A stretch of 64,000 bases of DNA from positions 186,001-250,000 of the forward strand of contig CAVXEB010000001.1 of assembly GCA_963760735.1 (NCBI GenBank). The letters are read 5' to 3'. Both the position numbers and the translations under genes were made by a program. The DNA is from CF-46 sp963760735 (lineage in GTDB: Bacteria; Chloroflexota; Limnocylindria; Limnocylindrales; CSP1-4). This document shows positions 52,180 through 60,909 of the stretch, in pieces. Position 1 is the stretch's first letter. Each line of letters starts with the position of its first letter. Under the pieces are notes generated by a model. It saw nothing but the letters and a program-made list of their open reading frames with translations. It had not been told where the DNA came from and did not search any database.

Positions 52180-53490
52180 GTGACCACCAGCGGCACGTCC
52201 AAGGGACCCAAGGTTCCCTATCGCTGCTCCTTCTGCGGCAAGAGCCAGGAGCAGGTACGGAAGCTCATCGCGGGCCAGGGCGTCTACATCTGCGACGAGT
52301 GCATCAACCTCTGCCAGGAGATCATCGAAGAGGAGATGCTCGAGGCGCCCAAGGCCAAGCCGGCGGTCGCCAAGCTCCCCAACCCCCGCCAGATCAAGTT
52401 CGCGCTCGATCAGTACGTGATCAGCCAGGAGCGGGCCAAGAAGGTCCTCTCGGTGGCGGTCTACAACCACTACAAGCGGGTCAACGCCGGCCACGCGGTC
52501 GACGAGGTGGAGCTCCAGAAGTCGAACGTCCTGCTCGTCGGGCCGACGGGCTCCGGCAAGACGCTCCTCGCCCAGACGCTGGCACGGGTCCTCGACGTCC
52601 CGTTCTGCATCGCCGACGCGACCTCGCTGACGGAGGCCGGCTACGTCGGTGAGGACGTCGAGAACATCCTCCTCCGGCTCATCCAGGCCGCCGACTTCGA
52701 TGTCGCCCGGGCCCAGCGCGGGATCATCTACATCGACGAGATCGACAAGATCGCCCGCAAGGCCGACAACCCCTCGATCACCCGAGACGTGTCGGGCGAG
52801 GGCGTCCAGCAGGCCCTCCTGAAGATCCTCGAGGGCACCGTCGCGAACGTCCCGCCCCAGGGCGGCCGGAAGCATCCCCACCAGGACTTCATCCAGATCG
52901 ACACGACGAACGTGCTGTTCGTCTGCGGAGGCGCGTTCGACGGCCTCGAGAAGATCGTCGAGGAGCGGGTCGGCCGGCGGTCGATCGGGTTCGGTGCCGA
53001 CGGGGGCGTCGCGAAGGCGGATCGCGGCAAGATCCTCGAGCGGCTCATGCCGGAGGACCTCCTGAAGTTCGGCCTGATCCCGGAGTTCATCGGCCGCCTG
53101 CCGGTCATCGTCACGCTGACCACGCTGACGGCGGAGGACCTGGTCCGCGTCCTGACGGAACCGAAGAACGCGGTCACCCGCCAGTTCCAGAAGTTCCTCG
53201 GGCTCGACAAGGTGGAGCTCGTCTTCACCGACGGAGCACTCAAGGCCGCGGCCGACGTGGCGCTCGAGCGGAAGACCGGCGCCCGCGCCCTGCGGTCGAT
53301 CGTCGAGGAGGCACTCCTCGAGGTGATGTACGACATCCCGGAGCGATCCGACGTCCGCAAGTGCATCATCACCGAGGAGACGATCCGCGAGGGTCGCCTG
53401 CCCCTCCTCCTGACGAAGACCGAGGTCGAGCGCGGCGTCGACGAGACGAACTACGAGGAGTGGCTCGCGGCTCGCGGCGAGACCGCCTGA
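52180..53490 (+). CDS. clpX: ATP-dependent Clp protease ATP-binding subunit ClpX
   Basis: ClpX is the AAA+ unfoldase that feeds tagged proteins to ClpP. The N-terminal zinc-binding domain shows Cys16, Cys19, Cys38 and Cys41; Walker A is GPTGSGKT at 121-128; Walker B appears as GIIYIDEIDKIARK; the sensor and pore regions follow (EGVQQALLKILEGT, and IPEFIGRLPVIVTL with the IGF-like ClpP-contact segment upstream). Length (436) is normal. The start is GTG 52180 with GGAG upstream. The gene is 21 bp after clpP and closes the tig-clpP-clpX group. Confidence 0.97.
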   Translation: MTTSGTSKGPKVPYRCSFCGKSQEQVRKLIAGQGVYICDECINLCQEIIEEEMLEAPKAKPAVAKLPNPRQIKFALDQYVISQERAKKVLSVAVYNHYKRVNAGHAVDEVELQKSNVLLVGPTGSGKTLLAQTLARVLDVPFCIADATSLTEAGYVGEDVENILLRLIQAADFDVARAQRGIIYIDEIDKIARKADNPSITRDVSGEGVQQALLKILEGTVANVPPQGGRKHPHQDFIQIDTTNVLFVCGGAFDGLEKIVEERVGRRSIGFGADGGVAKADRGKILERLMPEDLLKFGLIPEFIGRLPVIVTLTTLTAEDLVRVLTEPKNAVTRQFQKFLGLDKVELVFTDGALKAAADVALERKTGARALRSIVEEALLEVMYDIPERSDVRKCIITEETIREGRLPLLLTKTEVERGVDETNYEEWLAARGETA

Positions 53491-53650
53491 TCCCGCGGTC
53501 GTCGCGCAGTCGAGAGCCGGACGCCCCAGGTCCCACGCCACCAGCCCGGCATCGCCGGCGGCCCGCCATCTGCGCCGCCGGGCACGATCGCTCTCGCGGC
53601 CGCGCCTGCGCGGCGCCCCCGCGTTGTTCGACCGACCGATGCCCGCTGGG

Positions 53651-53820
53651 TGTTCATTCCCGACGTTGTCCGGATCCAAGCCTTCCGCGCCAGGATCCGC
53701 CGGAGGCATTGAGACAGGCGATGCACAGCGGGTGATCACGTCGCGTGCCATGGCGGCCGCTACGGCCGGGCCCAGCGGACGACACTCGAGTAATCGCCGG
53801 TGAAGGGTCGGGAATGAACA
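53651..53820. repeat. 14-bp perfect inverted repeat with arms 142 bp apart, upstream of the XRE gene
   Basis: TGTTCATTCCCGAC at 53651-53664 is matched exactly by GTCGGGAATGAACA at 53807-53820. The right arm ends one base before the GTG of the XRE regulator gene. The 331-bp gap from clpX to that gene (53491-53821) contains no gene that I can support. The arms could be operators for the HTH protein (DNA looping autoregulation) or remnants of a small mobile element. Confidence 0.85.
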
Positions 53821-53821
53821 T

Positions 53822-54586
53822 GTGGCGATCATGCCGGGCGTCAGGCGACCAACGATCAAGATCGAGGCGGACCGCCGCGGGCGCGAGATGCGAGCCCGGA
53901 TCGGGGTCGACATCCAGGGCATGCGCGAGCGGCGCGGTTGGACCCGGAGGGAGCTTGCGGCTCGAGCGGGCCTTGGTCGGATGGTCGAGAGCCGGATCGA
54001 GCGTGGCGTGGCCAATCCGGATCTGGATGCGCTCCAGCGGCTCGCAACAGCGCTCGGCCGTCCGCTGATCGTCTCGTTCGGGAGCCGCGATCCGGCGGAG
54101 TTGACAGCCGACTCGGGGCATCTCGCCATCCGGGAGCTCGTCCTCCGACTTGGTCGCGCGGCCGGGTACACGGGCTCCTTCGAACTGCCGACGAAGCCAG
54201 CGGAGCCGTGGCGCTCGGCGGACGTCGGTCTGGCGGCGACCACGGAACGCAGGCTCATCCATGTCGAGTGTTGGAACACCATCGGCGACATCGGTGCAGC
54301 CGCTCGATCCAGCGCGCGCAAGCAGGCGGAGCTGGCCGATCTAGCGGTCGCCAGGTGGAGCGTCGACGGAGCAAGCTCCCTCGTCTGGATCGTCCGCGCG
54401 ACGGCGCGGAACCGGGCCCTGATCGCTCGTTACCCGGAGGTCTTCGCGAGCCGCTTTCCGGGCTCCTCGCGCGGCTGGGTCGAGGCGCTGACGCGGGGGA
54501 CGAGACCACCCAGGGAGCCCGGCCTCCTGTGGTGCGATGTCGGCGCGACGCGCGTGTTCGCCTGGCGGCGCCGCCGCAGCAGCTAG
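53822..54586 (+). CDS. XRE-family HTH protein with C-terminal domain of unknown function
   Basis: This protein of about 254 residues has an N-terminal XRE-type helix-turn-helix (MRERRGWTRRELAARAGLG, then RIERGVANPDLDALQRLATAL) and a C-terminal domain with RLIHVECWNTIGDIGAAARSS and SLVWIVRATARNRALIARYP. I have seen this C-terminal pattern in HTH proteins of actinobacteria and Chloroflexota; the Glu-containing core is faintly like a PD-(D/E)XK fold, which is speculation. The start may be GTG 53822 or ATG 53831. The upstream inverted repeat ends one base before the GTG, suggesting autoregulation. A role in DNA-targeting or stress regulation is possible but unproven. Confidence 0.7.
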   Translation: MAIMPGVRRPTIKIEADRRGREMRARIGVDIQGMRERRGWTRRELAARAGLGRMVESRIERGVANPDLDALQRLATALGRPLIVSFGSRDPAELTADSGHLAIRELVLRLGRAAGYTGSFELPTKPAEPWRSADVGLAATTERRLIHVECWNTIGDIGAAARSSARKQAELADLAVARWSVDGASSLVWIVRATARNRALIARYPEVFASRFPGSSRGWVEALTRGTRPPREPGLLWCDVGATRVFAWRRRRSS

Positions 54587-54595
54587 GCTCGAGAC

Positions 54596-55126
54596 GTGAA
54601 CCACGAGGACCATGTCCGCCTGATCCGTCCCGGTGTCGAGGGCGCCGGGCCGCGCTGGCTGGAGCTCGGGGCAGGGGAGGGCGCCTTCACCCTCGCGCTC
54701 GCCGATGTCCTCGGACCCGGCGGCCAGATCGTCGCCGTCGACCGGAATGCGCGGGCCCTCGCGACCCTCCGCGACCGCGTCGGCAGCTCGTTCCCCGCGA
54801 CCACGGTCGACGTCGTCGTCGGCGACATCCGCGAACCACTCCCGGACGGACCGTTCGATGGCCTGCTCGCCGCGAACAGCCTCCACTTCACGACCGATCC
54901 CGCCGCAGTCCTGCGAACGGCCGCAGAGCGGGTGAGAGCAGGAGGGCCGATGGTGGTGGTCGAGTACGACGCTGACCGCGGCAACCCATGGGTGCCACAT
55001 CCGTTCTCGAGCCGCCGGTTCATGCAGATCGCCGCTGCAGCCGGACTCAAGGACCCCCGCGAGATCGGCCGAGTCCCGAGCAGGTTCCTCGGCGCGATCT
55101 ACGCGGCCGTGGCAGGGCGCCCCTGA
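54596..55126 (+). CDS. Class I SAM-dependent methyltransferase
   Basis: This is a 176-residue methyltransferase. Motif I LELGAGEGAFTLAL (residues 22-35) binds S-adenosylmethionine, GGQIVAVDRNARAL holds the acidic residue for the ribose, VVVGDIREPLP is the adenine region, and LLAANSLHFTTDP is motif IV. The substrate is unknown; the closest general type is small-molecule methyltransferases of the UbiE/MerR-operon kind. The GTG start lies 6 nt after TAGGCT (54584-54589), so the transcript is probably leaderless. The gene is 9 bp after the XRE gene. The valS leader begins just after its stop. Confidence 0.85.
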   Translation: MNHEDHVRLIRPGVEGAGPRWLELGAGEGAFTLALADVLGPGGQIVAVDRNARALATLRDRVGSSFPATTVDVVVGDIREPLPDGPFDGLLAANSLHFTTDPAAVLRTAAERVRAGGPMVVVEYDADRGNPWVPHPFSSRRFMQIAAAAGLKDPREIGRVPSRFLGAIYAAVAGRP

Positions 55127-55146
55127 CCGCGTGGTAGACTCCGCGC

Positions 55147-55399
55147 CTCACGGTGACGACCGAGAGGAGTAGGCCCGGAACGGCCACGAAGCGAGCGCGG
55201 GACGGTGTGAGCCGCGCGGGACCGCCGGGACCGAAGTCGCTCGCGAGCCGTGCGGTCGGCGCCCGATAGCGCGCCACGAGGCAGACCGGATCCGGTGCCC
55301 GCGATGAGCGGTGCATCCCGGGCGGCGAACCAGCAGGTGGTACCACGACCCCGATCGTCCGCTGGACGAGCGGGGCGTTCTGATTCCAGGGGCGAACAC
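55147..55399 (+). promoter_or_regulatory. T-box leader of valS
   Basis: The 250-nt leader before valS has the layout of a T-box, an RNA element that binds uncharged tRNA to switch on aminoacyl-tRNA synthetase genes. GAGAGGAGTAGG near the 5' end fits the stem I internal loop. The T-box sequence itself reads CAGGTGGTACCACG at 55334-55347; the UGGU bulge would pair with the ACCA end of tRNA-Val. A candidate specifier GTC lies at 55236-55238. A strong hairpin, CCCCG-AT-CGTCC-GCT-GGACG-AG-CGGGG (55349-55375), follows without a clean U-run. The -10 box TAGACT is at 55135-55140. Confidence 0.8.
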
Positions 55400-58150
55400 A
55401 TGACCGAGACCGCACGCGACCGACCGACGCCGACGACAGACCTTCCCAGGGCCTATCGCCCGGATGAGGTCGAAGACGCCGTCTACGAGCGCTGGCTGGC
55501 CGCGGACGTGTTCGCGCCCGACGGTTCCGGTTCGCGCGCCGAACCCGGCGCGGAGCCGTTCACGATCATCCAGCCGCCGCCGAACGTCACGGGCTCGCTC
55601 CATCTCGGCCACGCCCAGCGGGCGACCGTCGAGGACCTGATGATCCGGCACGCCCGGATGACGGGCCGGCCGACCTTGTTCCTGCCCGGCCTCGACCACG
55701 CCTCGATCGCGGCCCAGTTCGTGCTCGACCGGATCCTCGCCGGCGAGGGCGAGAGCCGCCAGAGCCTCGGCCGCGAGCGGTACCTCGAGCGGATGCATCG
55801 GTTCGTCGCGGAGACGCGCGAGACGATCCTCGGCCAGGAGCGCCGGCTCGGGGCGTCCTACGACTGGAGCCGGCTCCGCTTCACGATGGACGAGGGCTCG
55901 GCGAGGGCCGTCCGGGTCGCGTTCAAGGCCCTGTACGACCGCGACCTCGCCTACCGAACCGAGGCGCTCGTCAACTGGTGCCCGGGCTGCCGCACGAGCG
56001 TGAGCGACCTCGAGGTGATCTCGACGCCCGAGACGGGAACCCTCTGGTCGATCCGCTACCACCTCGTCGACGAGGCGACCGGAGAACCCGACCCGGACCG
56101 GACGATCACGGTCGCGACGACCCGACCCGAGACGATCCTCGGCGACACCGCGGTCGCCGTCCATCCCGGCGACGAGCGGTACGCCGCCCTCGTCGGGCGA
56201 ACCGTGCGCATCCCGTTCGTCGAGCGGGACGTGCCGGTGATCGCCGACGAGGTGGTCGACGCGGCATTCGGGACCGGCGCGGTCAAGATCACGCCCGCCC
56301 ACGACCACGACGACCACGCGACGGGGCTACGCCACGGCCTGCCGATGCCGACGATCCTCGACGACGCGGCGGCGATCACGGGCACCGGAACGGCCTACGA
56401 CGGGCTGGACCGGTACGCGGCGCGTGACGCCATCGTCGCCGACCTGCGGGCCCGAGGCGACCTCGCCGGGGAGCGGCCGCACGAGATGGTGATCGGTCGC
56501 TGCCAGCGCTCCGACGACGTCATCGAGCCGCGACTCAAGACGCAGTGGTTCATCCGGACGGCGCCGCTCGCGGCCGCTGCCCTCGAGGCGACCCGGAGCG
56601 GCCGGACCCGGATCGTGCCGGCGATGTTCGAGAAGACCTGGGAGCACTGGCTGACGACGATCCGCGACTGGAACGTCTCCCGCCAGCTCTGGTGGGGCCA
56701 CCGGATCCCGGCCTGGTACTGCCCGGACGGCCACGTCACGGTCAGCGCCGACGAGGCCGGCCCGACCGCCTGCGAGGCCTGCGGTCGACCCGCCGCCGAG
56801 CTCCGCCAGGACCCGGACATCTTCGACACGTGGTTCAGCTCGGGGCTGTGGCCGTTCTCGACGCTCGGCTGGCCCGACGCCACCGACGACTACCGCCGGT
56901 TCTACCCGACGTCGGTCATGGAGACCGGCTACGACATCATCTTCTTCTGGGTCGCCCGGATGATGATGCTCGGGATCGAGCTGACCGGCGAGGCGCCGTT
57001 CCAGACGATCGTCCTGTCCGGACTGATCCGCGACCCGTTCGGCAAGAAGATGTCGAAGACGACAGGCAACGTCGTCGACCCGCTCGCGGTCATGGCCGAG
57101 TCGGGCGCCGACGCCCTCCGGTTCGCCCTGATCCACGGGGCGACCCCCGGCCAGGACCAGCGGTTCGGCCCGCAGAAGCTCGAGAATGCCCGGAACTTCG
57201 CGAACAAGCTCTGGAATGCGGCCCGGTTCGTCATCGGCGCGCGGCCCTCCTCCGTCCCGGCGAATGCCGTCCGACTCGAGGTCCTCGACGAGGCCCTGCT
57301 CGGCCCGACCGAGCGCTGGATTCGGTCGCGGGCCGCGGCGACGACGTCGGCCGTCGACCGCGGCCTCGGCGATTGCCTGTTCGCCGAGATCACCCGCGCC
57401 CTCTACGAGGGGATCTGGTCGGGGTTCTGCGACTGGGGAATCGAGCTGGCCAAGGTCCGCCTCGCCGACGAGACGATCGGCGAGGCCGAGCGGGCCGCCA
57501 CGTGGTGGACGCTCGTCGATGCCCTCGACACGTACCTCCGGCTGCTCCATCCGGTGATGCCGTTCGTGACCGAGGCGATCTGGACGACACTGCCGCGTCG
57601 GGCCGGCGACCCGGACCTGCTGATGGTCGCCCGCTGGCCGGACGCCGCCGGCGACGCCGACCCGGCCATCGACGACCGTTTCGCCGAGATCATCGAGACG
57701 ATCGTCGCGATCCGGAACGCCCGCGCCACCGCCGACGCGCCCGCGGGCGCCTGGCTCGAGACACATCTGGCGTTGCCGGTCGACGCGTTCGACGGGTTCG
57801 AGGCCGTGGCGCCGGCGATCGGACGGCTGGCCCGCGCCCGACCGTTGACCCTCCACCGCGACGCCGCCGAGCTGCCACGCCCGGACGGTGCGCTCGAGGT
57901 CGTCCTGCCATCCGGAGACGTCGAGGCGACGGTGATCCTGGCCGCGGCGCCGGATGCCGTGGCGGTCGACCGAACGCGGCTGGAGAGGGAGCTGGTGGAC
58001 GCGGAGGGCCACCTTGCGGCGGCCCGAGCCCGGCTGGCCAACACGTCGTTCACAGAACGGGCGCCCGCCGCGGTCGTCGAGGGTGCGCGGACACGCGAGG
58101 CCGAGCTGTCGGAACAGGTCGACCGACTGCGGGCGCGCCTCGGTCGCTAG
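55400..58150 (+). CDS. valS: Valine-tRNA ligase
   Basis: Valyl-tRNA synthetase charges tRNA-Val with valine in the cytoplasm. The class I signature HLGH lies at residues 68-71 after PPPNVTGSL, the KMSKS counterpart KMSKT from residue 550, and between them is a CP1 editing domain (TTRPETILGDTAVAVHP). The zinc-like CPGC and CEAC pairs are present. A C-terminal anticodon-binding domain and a terminal coiled coil (VDAEGHLAAARARLANTSF) complete the 916-residue protein, normal for bacterial ValRS. ATG 55400 is preceded by AGGGG. The T-box leader upstream implies induction by uncharged tRNA-Val. Its 3' end overlaps the endonuclease-family gene on the other strand by 101 nt. Confidence 0.97.
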   Translation: MTETARDRPTPTTDLPRAYRPDEVEDAVYERWLAADVFAPDGSGSRAEPGAEPFTIIQPPPNVTGSLHLGHAQRATVEDLMIRHARMTGRPTLFLPGLDHASIAAQFVLDRILAGEGESRQSLGRERYLERMHRFVAETRETILGQERRLGASYDWSRLRFTMDEGSARAVRVAFKALYDRDLAYRTEALVNWCPGCRTSVSDLEVISTPETGTLWSIRYHLVDEATGEPDPDRTITVATTRPETILGDTAVAVHPGDERYAALVGRTVRIPFVERDVPVIADEVVDAAFGTGAVKITPAHDHDDHATGLRHGLPMPTILDDAAAITGTGTAYDGLDRYAARDAIVADLRARGDLAGERPHEMVIGRCQRSDDVIEPRLKTQWFIRTAPLAAAALEATRSGRTRIVPAMFEKTWEHWLTTIRDWNVSRQLWWGHRIPAWYCPDGHVTVSADEAGPTACEACGRPAAELRQDPDIFDTWFSSGLWPFSTLGWPDATDDYRRFYPTSVMETGYDIIFFWVARMMMLGIELTGEAPFQTIVLSGLIRDPFGKKMSKTTGNVVDPLAVMAESGADALRFALIHGATPGQDQRFGPQKLENARNFANKLWNAARFVIGARPSSVPANAVRLEVLDEALLGPTERWIRSRAAATTSAVDRGLGDCLFAEITRALYEGIWSGFCDWGIELAKVRLADETIGEAERAATWWTLVDALDTYLRLLHPVMPFVTEAIWTTLPRRAGDPDLLMVARWPDAAGDADPAIDDRFAEIIETIVAIRNARATADAPAGAWLETHLALPVDAFDGFEAVAPAIGRLARARPLTLHRDAAELPRPDGALEVVLPSGDVEATVILAAAPDAVAVDRTRLERELVDAEGHLAAARARLANTSFTERAPAAVVEGARTREAELSEQVDRLRARLGR

Positions 58151-59006
58151 GGGGGCGGAGGTCCGCGACGACGGGCCAGTGATCCGACAGGTCGCCCGCA
58201 TGGCGGGCCACGTGGCAGTCGACCACCTCGAGGCCGCGTACGAACACGTGGTCGATCGCGACCGCGCCGGATGTCCGGCGCCGGTCGTCCCCCGCGGACA
58301 CCGCGACCGCGGCGAACGCGTCGTTCAGGCTTCCCGCCAGGGGTGCCATCTCGGCGGCCTCGGCCGGCGCGTTGAGATCGCCGGTCACGACGATCGGTCC
58401 GTCCGTGTCGTTCGCGACCGCGGCGAGCGCCTCGACCTGGCGGCGCCGCTGCTCGCGCCCGATGTATGTCAGGTGGGTGGTCGCGATCGTCATGCCGCCC
58501 ACCGCCCCACCCACCGCGCACCGCGGCTCGCGATGGCCGGGCTCGACATCGCCGTACCGCGCGCCGGCAAGCGAGTGGCCGGAGCCGAGTGGCTCGACGA
58601 GGTCGTCGTCGGCGGCGCGCGGCAGGCCCCGGGTGAAGCCGCCGGCGAGGGGCTGCCGGGTCAGGATCGCGTTGCCCCACGACGCGGACCCGATGGCCCG
58701 ACCCGTCTCCGGCTCGACGAGCGGGAACGGATGGACGGCGCCGTAGCGGACGTGCCGGCCGGTGAGGCGGGCGAGCTCCGCGGGCTGGTCGACGACGGCG
58801 CCGTCGGCGTTCAGCATGGTGACTTCCTGGAGGGTGAGCACGTCGGCATTGAGGCCGGCCAGGAACGCCGCGATCCGCTCGAGGCGATCCGGTCGGACGT
58901 GGCGCCACCAGGCCGGCGGAAACGGCTCCCCGGGACCGATCGCCGCCCGGATGTTCCAGGTGACGACGCGGATGCGGCCGGTCCAGGCGGGCGGGCTGGC
59001 CGCCAC
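58050..59006 (-). CDS. Endonuclease/exonuclease/phosphatase family protein
   Basis: This 318-residue protein belongs to the EEP superfamily of Mg-dependent phosphodiesterases and phosphatases (DNase I/exonuclease III fold). Catalytic blocks are TWNIRAA near residue 16, TLQEVTM near 58, GDLNAPAEAAE and the terminal SDHWPVVADL. It may act on nucleic acid, a phospholipid or inositol phosphate; nothing in sequence decides. The last 30 residues, past SDHWPVVADL, lie antisense to the end of valS and look like read-through, so the functional protein may end earlier. GTG 59006 lies 4 nt after the upstream permease stop, suggesting co-transcription with the sugar importer. Confidence 0.82.
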   Translation of the reverse strand: MAASPPAWTGRIRVVTWNIRAAIGPGEPFPPAWWRHVRPDRLERIAAFLAGLNADVLTLQEVTMLNADGAVVDQPAELARLTGRHVRYGAVHPFPLVEPETGRAIGSASWGNAILTRQPLAGGFTRGLPRAADDDLVEPLGSGHSLAGARYGDVEPGHREPRCAVGGAVGGMTIATTHLTYIGREQRRRQVEALAAVANDTDGPIVVTGDLNAPAEAAEMAPLAGSLNDAFAAVAVSAGDDRRRTSGAVAIDHVFVRGLEVVDCHVARHAGDLSDHWPVVADLRPPSDRGAPAVGRPVPTARPRVSAHPRRPRRAPVL

Positions 59007-59010
59007 CGCG

Positions 59011-59904
59011 CTACTTGACCGAGCCCGCCAGGAGGCCCTGGACGAAGTACCGCTGCAGGCTGAAGAACACGAGCAGGGGCACCGCCATCAGGAGGAATGC
59101 CGACGCGGCCAGGAGATGCCACTCGGTGCCGTACGTCCCGAGCAGCGTGGTGACCTGGATCGTCATCGGGTAGTTGGAGTTCTTTCCGACGAAGATCAGC
59201 GCCATCAGCAGGTCGTTCCAGACCCACAGGAACTGGAAGATCCCGTAGGCCGCGAGCGCCGGCACCGACAGCGGGATCACGATGGTCCGGAACACGCCGA
59301 ATGTCGACGACCCGTCGATCCGGGCCGCCTCGATCAGGTCCTTCGGCAGCGTGATGAAGAAGTTCCGCAACAGGAAGATGCCGAACGGCAGGGCGAAGGC
59401 CGTGTGCGCCAGCCAGATCCCGACGAAGCCCTGGGTGAGCTGCAACGGGCGGAACAGCTGGAGGACCGGAAGGAACGCGACCTGCACCGGCACCATCATC
59501 AACGCGATGATGATGAGGAAGATCGTGTCGCGGAACGGGAACCGGAGCCACGAGAATGCGTACGCCGCAAGGGAGCAGACGACGAGCGGCAGGAGCGTCG
59601 CTGGCACCGCGATGATCAGGCTGTTGATGAACGCCTGGCCCATGCCCTGCGCCTGGAGGACCTGCTGGTAGTTCTCGGTCGTCAGTTGGAAGCTGCCGAA
59701 GGTCGTCCACCAGCCGGACGACTGGATCTCCGTCCGTGGGCGGAACGACGTGACGAGCAGGCCGATCGTCGGGACCAGCCAGATCACCGCGATCAGGCCG
59801 AGCGAGATGTGGATCGGCGCTCGGTTGAGCGCTCGGAGGATCCGGGCCGAGGTGGTCTCGTTCGCCGGAGCGACGACGGTTTCGGTGGCGGCAGTCGTGC
59901 TCAT
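59011..59904 (-). CDS. Carbohydrate ABC transporter permease, MalG-like
   Basis: This 297-residue permease is the second channel subunit of a CUT1-type sugar importer. Six hydrophobic segments are visible (LGLIAVIWLVPTIGLLVTSF first), and the EAA loop reads LIEAARIDGSSTFGVFRTI, the ATPase contact site. FLWVWNDLLMALIFVGK near the C terminus is characteristic of MalG-like permeases. It is 1 bp after the first permease gene. No ATPase gene lies in the window; many CUT1 systems share a MsmK-type ATPase encoded elsewhere. The alpha-mannosidase gene upstream suggests a mannose-containing oligosaccharide as cargo (inference). Confidence 0.92.
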   Translation of the reverse strand: MSTTAATETVVAPANETTSARILRALNRAPIHISLGLIAVIWLVPTIGLLVTSFRPRTEIQSSGWWTTFGSFQLTTENYQQVLQAQGMGQAFINSLIIAVPATLLPLVVCSLAAYAFSWLRFPFRDTIFLIIIALMMVPVQVAFLPVLQLFRPLQLTQGFVGIWLAHTAFALPFGIFLLRNFFITLPKDLIEAARIDGSSTFGVFRTIVIPLSVPALAAYGIFQFLWVWNDLLMALIFVGKNSNYPMTIQVTTLLGTYGTEWHLLAASAFLLMAVPLLVFFSLQRYFVQGLLAGSVK

Positions 59905-59905
59905 G

Positions 59906-60829
59906 TCAGACCACCGACCCGCTTCGGAAGCGGCGGACGTTGAAGATCATCACCGGGATGAGGAGGACCAACATCACGACGGCCACGGCGGCGGCCTTGC
60001 CGAACTGGCCCGACGAGAAGTCCTGCTTGTAGAACTCGAATGCGATCACGCGGCTGGCGTTGCCCGGACCACCGCCTGTCATCACGTACGGGATGTCGAA
60101 CAGCTTGACGACGTTGACGATCAGGGTGACCGCGAGCACCGACACCGGAAGGCTCACCATCGGCAGGATGATCCGCCAGAAGATCTGGAACTCGTTCGCA
60201 CCGTCGGTTCTCGCGGCCTCGAGGATCTCGGGCGAGATCCCTTTCAGCGCGGCAGACAGGATGACCGTCGCGAACCCCACGGATCCCCAGATGCCGACCG
60301 CGATCAGCGACGCGTTGACCCAGGCCGGGTCCCCGAGCCACGACACCGGTCCCAGCCCGAAGATGCCGATGAGAGCGTTCATGAACCCGACGTTCGGGTT
60401 GAGCTGGTACATGAACGTCCAGATCACGCCGAGCGCCGTCGCGGCGATGGCCATCGGCAGGAAGACGATCGCCTTGATGAGGGATTCGTAGCTGACCCGC
60501 ATCGCGACCACCGCGATGATGAGGCCGATGAAGATGACGAACCCCGTGTAGAAGATCAGCCAGAGGACGTTGTTGATGATCGACTGGATGAACGACGGGG
60601 TGTTGAACAGGGCGATGTAGTTGTCGAGCCCGACGAACCGGGTGAAGTTCCCGCCGAGCCCGCGGTCGACGCTCATCCGAAGCGTCGAGAGCACCGGATA
60701 GACGAGGAAGACGAGCAGCAGGATCAGGGCCGGCGCGAGGAAGAGCAGGGCGGTCAGGCTGCCCGGGACACCCCTGCGCGGACTCGTCGGCGCCGCGGTT
60801 GCGGCGATAGGCTGCGGTACGGTCGCCAC
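59906..60829 (-). CDS. Carbohydrate ABC transporter permease, MalF-like
   Basis: This 307-residue permease is the first channel subunit of the sugar importer. The first helix LLFLAPALILLLVFLVYPVL and the loop VGLDNYIALFNTPSF are typical of MalF-like proteins, followed by a core of helices and the EAA loop EILEAARTDGANEFQIFWRI. The C terminus includes DIPYVMTGGGPGNASR, another family block. The gene comes 80 bp after the binding-protein gene; a strong hairpin lies in that gap and may hold down expression of this and later genes relative to the binding protein. Confidence 0.92.
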   Translation of the reverse strand: MATVPQPIAATAAPTSPRRGVPGSLTALLFLAPALILLLVFLVYPVLSTLRMSVDRGLGGNFTRFVGLDNYIALFNTPSFIQSIINNVLWLIFYTGFVIFIGLIIAVVAMRVSYESLIKAIVFLPMAIAATALGVIWTFMYQLNPNVGFMNALIGIFGLGPVSWLGDPAWVNASLIAVGIWGSVGFATVILSAALKGISPEILEAARTDGANEFQIFWRIILPMVSLPVSVLAVTLIVNVVKLFDIPYVMTGGGPGNASRVIAFEFYKQDFSSGQFGKAAAVAVVMLVLLIPVMIFNVRRFRSGSVV

Positions 60830-60855
60830 TCCGGATCCTCCGATCGGAAACGAGC

Positions 60856-60885
60856 GACGCGGACGGGCTTGCGCCCGTCCGCGTC
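60856..60885 (-). other. 13-bp perfect stem with GCAA tetraloop between binding-protein and permease genes
   Basis: The RNA from the minus strand folds as a perfect 13-bp stem closed by a GCAA (GNRA) tetraloop. It lies 24 bp after the binding-protein stop with no U-run behind it. Such stems inside importer operons protect the upstream message from exonucleases and cause partial termination, so the binding protein is made in excess. Confidence 0.8.
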
Positions 60886-60909
60886 AGGGAACCTCCTAGG
60901 TGGTCGAGA

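Noticed and set aside
53491..53650. A small gene between clpX and the XRE regulator
   Set aside because: Open frames here have shadow-like composition, no ribosome site and no family resemblance.
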